A stretch of 64,000 bases of DNA, taken from NCBI GenBank assembly GCA_018606645.1, contig JAGVRI010000008.1, forward strand, positions 132,036 to 196,035, written 5' to 3'. The stretch's first letter is position 1. Every line of letters starts with the position of its first letter. Shown here in pieces: positions 61,799 through 64,000 of this stretch. The notes below the pieces were generated by a model. That model had not been told where the DNA came from. It saw only the letters and a program-made list of their open reading frames with translations, and did not search any database. Source of the stretch: Chloroflexota bacterium (GTDB taxonomy: Bacteria; Chloroflexota; Anaerolineae; JAAYZQ01). Position numbers and translations under genes: made by a program.

Positions 61799-63571
61799 CT
61801 AGAATACCTTGGTAAAGACAAACGATACTTCGCCAAAGCGGACCACATCGCCGCTTTCCAGCCGTCGGGGCTCTGTCACCCGTTCGTCGTTGACAAAGGT
61901 GCCATTGGCGCTGCCCACGTCAAAGATGAGAAAATCCTCGCCTTCAGTTTTGATCCAGGCATGGTGGCGAGAGACGGTCGGATGGTCCAGGACAATCTGG
62001 TTGTCGTGGGCGCGTCCGACGTTCATCGTACCCTTGAGATCATACTTTCGTTCCGGGCGAGACTTGTCCACCAGGACTCCCAGGTGTTGGGGAGCTCGTT
62101 CGATGACACGCGTTCCGCCAGCCGGCGCGAACCCCGGGCCGCCTGGCACCTCCACAGGTCTGGGCGCGACGGGAGGAACGGCGGGGGCGGGTTCAGGCCA
62201 GCCAGGAGGGGCAATCTCGGTCCGGCCCTCCATGGGCGTACTGATCCCTGGTGTGGTGGGTCCCGCTGCCGGTCCAGGAGTCCAGGCGGGGGGAGGCGCA
62301 TAGCTTTCGGCGAACTCGGGGGCGATGTACTCTTCCTCCGGCGCCTTACGCCCCCGCAGCAATACAAGCAGCAGAGCCACGATGAGGATAATGAGCAACA
62401 ACACCCCGGCCAGGACGATGATGGCCAGCATCGGTCTCTCCTGGATTGTGTTCCGGACAGTATCGATCACCCCCTGGATGCCTGATGGTTGAGGCTCAGG
62501 GGTAGGCGCCTGCGACAGCTCGGTGGCTGAACTCGCTTGAGCGACCTCAGTGCTTCCTGGAGCCGGCGATTCGGCGGCGGGAGGTTGTTCCAGGATCTGG
62601 AATTTCGTTTCGGCAAAGGCCTGGCCCTGGGGGAGTTGGACGCGAACCAGCAGGCTGTGGTAGTTGGTATCCTTGGGCACGGTAGACTGGTAAAAGAGGA
62701 TATACTGTTGCTTGAGCTGGTTCATGATATTCTGGAATAGGGGAGTCAGCTCTTCCGGTTTGGGGGCCTGCTGGTAGATACCCCCGGTGCGCTCGGCCAG
62801 TCTGGTCAGATACTTGGTATCGATCTTGCCGCCGAGGCCGACTAATCCGACCGAGAAGATCGGGATGTTGTGCCGATTGGCTTCCAGGATCGGATCGTCT
62901 GGAGCGGAAACGCTGCCGGCATCTTTGGTCGTGACGCCGTTGATATCCCGCTCGTCACGCCCATCGGTCATCACAATCACCGCTCGCTTGCCGACAGGCT
63001 CCGAGGCAACCATCCTGACTCCCTTGTAGATGGCATCGTAGAGCGGGGTATCCCATCCGATCCTCTGGTCGAGAAAGTTCACCACGTTGCGAATGAGGTT
63101 CTTGTCGGTGGTGAAGGCGACCTCTTTGCCTTCCTCGAGTTCGGCAGGGTTCAGGGACTTGACCCGGTCGGCGAACGCGATCAGCGCCGCCCGGTCTTGG
63201 GCCGAGAGCTGGTCCAACAATGCATTGGCCGCCCGCATGGCTTCCTGAATCGGCTTGCCTTTCATGCTGCCGCTGATGTCAATCACCATGACCACTGAGA
63301 CCACGGCCTCTGGGTTAACGTGGGCCTGGACTTCTGAGGGCGGAAACGAGGATCGACCGTCCTCGATGATCTCAAACTTGTCCGCTCCAAGTCCGGTGAT
63401 CGGCACTCCGTTCTCATTCCGCACGGTGACATAGGCCTGGGCCTGGGGAAACTCCTCAAACCTCAAGTTGTCAATGGTCAGGCTGACGACTCCCTGGGCG
63501 CTTGCGGTAAGAATGTTCGCTAACAGCAGCACCAGGGACAGGATTGAAATCACGCTCCATCGTTGCTTCAT
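61799..63571 (-). CDS. VWA-domain protein with membrane helix and cytoplasmic FHA domain
   Basis: A 590-residue protein. It has a signal peptide (1-25, cleavage after ASA), an external beta-rich segment, and a von Willebrand A domain (about 90-290) with the MIDAS motif VIDISGSMKG and VIVMTDGRDER. A Pro/Ser linker leads to one helix (about 383-410), a long Pro-rich cytoplasmic stretch and a C-terminal FHA domain (NVGRAHDNQIVL, SRHHAWIK, FDVGSANGTFVND). AAGGAGGGGAAT precedes ATG 63571. The topology places a metal-dependent ligand-binding domain outside and phosphothreonine recognition inside. Confidence 0.9.
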   Translation of the reverse strand: MKQRWSVISILSLVLLLANILTASAQGVVSLTIDNLRFEEFPQAQAYVTVRNENGVPITGLGADKFEIIEDGRSSFPPSEVQAHVNPEAVVSVVMVIDISGSMKGKPIQEAMRAANALLDQLSAQDRAALIAFADRVKSLNPAELEEGKEVAFTTDKNLIRNVVNFLDQRIGWDTPLYDAIYKGVRMVASEPVGKRAVIVMTDGRDERDINGVTTKDAGSVSAPDDPILEANRHNIPIFSVGLVGLGGKIDTKYLTRLAERTGGIYQQAPKPEELTPLFQNIMNQLKQQYILFYQSTVPKDTNYHSLLVRVQLPQGQAFAETKFQILEQPPAAESPAPGSTEVAQASSATELSQAPTPEPQPSGIQGVIDTVRNTIQERPMLAIIVLAGVLLLIILIVALLLVLLRGRKAPEEEYIAPEFAESYAPPPAWTPGPAAGPTTPGISTPMEGRTEIAPPGWPEPAPAVPPVAPRPVEVPGGPGFAPAGGTRVIERAPQHLGVLVDKSRPERKYDLKGTMNVGRAHDNQIVLDHPTVSRHHAWIKTEGEDFLIFDVGSANGTFVNDERVTEPRRLESGDVVRFGEVSFVFTKVF

Positions 63572-63611
63572 ATTCCCCTCCTTATGGGTGGCGCAAGAAC
63601 AAGTGAAGCCA

Positions 63612-63646
63612 GGCCCTGCCCATGCGAAAGGAGCCAGGCAGGGGCC
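63612..63646 (-). other. GC-rich hairpin between the partial FHA gene and the VWA gene
   Basis: GGCCCTGCC (63612-63620) can pair with GGCAGGGGCC (63637-63646, one bulged G). No T run follows on either strand, so it may be an attenuator-like or mRNA-processing structure rather than a full terminator. Confidence 0.35.
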
Positions 63647-63672
63647 CTACCTCTCAACAAACATGGACGAGC

Positions 63673-64000
63673 CTACAGCTTTTTGAAGACCAGCGTCGTC
63701 TCGCCAATGAGCAAATAGTCTCCGTCCTGGAGTTCGTGGCGGTACTTGCGACTCTCCTCGTTCCGATAGGTCTCCTTGTTGCCGATGAAGGTTCCGTTGC
63801 GGCTGCCCATGTCATATAACGCAAAGACGGTTCCTTGACCCTCTTTGGTCTCAATGCGGATCCTGGCGTGTTGGGCAGAACAGGTGTCGTCGCGGATGAC
63901 GATATGATTGCCAGCCACCCTGCCAAGCGTAGTCGTATCTGGGCGCAAGGTATGCACAGTGCCTATGGACCCCCGGTCCGGGCCGTCCACCACAACCAAC
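63673..64000 (-). CDS. FHA-domain protein, N-terminal part beyond the window
   Basis: The C-terminal 108 or so residues of a protein reading in from the right edge. A complete FHA fold is visible: TTLGRVAGNHIVIRDD, SAQHARIRI, YDMGSRNGTFIGN and the last strand LIGETTLVFKKL. No start codon with a ribosome site is seen inside the window, and the frame is open to the edge, so the gene is 5'-truncated here. The domain before the FHA cannot be known; by analogy with the neighbouring gene it may be another VWA or membrane protein. Confidence 0.8.
   Translation of the reverse strand, partial: LVVVDGPDRGSIGTVHTLRPDTTTLGRVAGNHIVIRDDTCSAQHARIRIETKEGQGTVFALYDMGSRNGTFIGNKETYRNEESRKYRHELQDGDYLLIGETTLVFKKL

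Noticed and set aside
41835..64000. Type VI secretion regulatory cluster (kinase, PP2C and FHA genes)
   Set aside because: No Tss structural gene such as TssB, TssC, Hcp or VgrG is present, and the FHA proteins have other architectures.

Overview
The window (about 58-60% GC by eye, 50 protein genes and one tRNA) looks like a chromosomal segment of a Chloroflexota bacterium, probably Anaerolineae-like. This is inferred from the gene style: many single-pass membrane proteins with Thr/Pro-rich external linkers, a large FHA/Ser-Thr kinase repertoire, FabK, and a primary sigma factor with an acidic N-terminus. I could not test it with a marker tree. No stretch longer than 300 bases lacks a gene. 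No CRISPR array, insertion sequence, prophage or origin was seen.

Region 1 (1-17176, + strand) is a surface-polysaccharide locus. It holds a flippase (cut by the left edge), four family-4-type glycosyltransferases, three extended SDR sugar-nucleotide enzymes, a sugar-1-phosphate nucleotidyltransferase and UDP-GlcNAc 2-epimerase. It ends with a very large O-antigen-ligase/TPR/cyclophilin fusion, a WecA-type initiating transferase and a VTT (DedA-like) membrane protein. Most genes overlap or abut, so it is probably one long transcription unit with an internal promoter at 8577-8605.

Region 2 (17185-28961, mostly - strand) is housekeeping and metabolism: an MBL hydrolase, a tryptophanase, a SPASM radical SAM protein (+), a self-contained tRNA-Asn unit, rpoD, dnaG, an isoaspartyl-peptidase-type enzyme, divergent fabF and fabK, and a papain-like peptidase paired with a chagasin-type inhibitor.

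Region 3 (29144-41827, + strand) holds comEC, a three-LysM secreted protein, a long pentapeptide-repeat protein, an SDR-thiI-membrane-protein-dehydrogenase operon, and an aminotransferase joined to a zinc/manganese ABC transporter.

Region 4 (41835-64000, all - strand) is the most unusual part. It is a continuous run of 16 genes: two transmembrane Ser/Thr kinases with different extracytoplasmic sensors, two PP2C phosphatases, six FHA-domain proteins (one a triple-FHA ABCG-type exporter, one a VWA-FHA protein, one an FHA-beta-propeller protein), two small membrane proteins, and an embedded LuxC-like/LuxE-like/B12-radical SAM trio. My inference is a phosphothreonine-controlled cell-envelope system in which the trio makes or modifies an acyl-derived molecule and the FHA-gated exporter handles it. 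This is a hypothesis from gene order and domains only.

Ten near-consensus sigma-70 promoters (nine with a 17-bp spacer, one with 18) can be read in regions 1-3, but none was found inside region 4.
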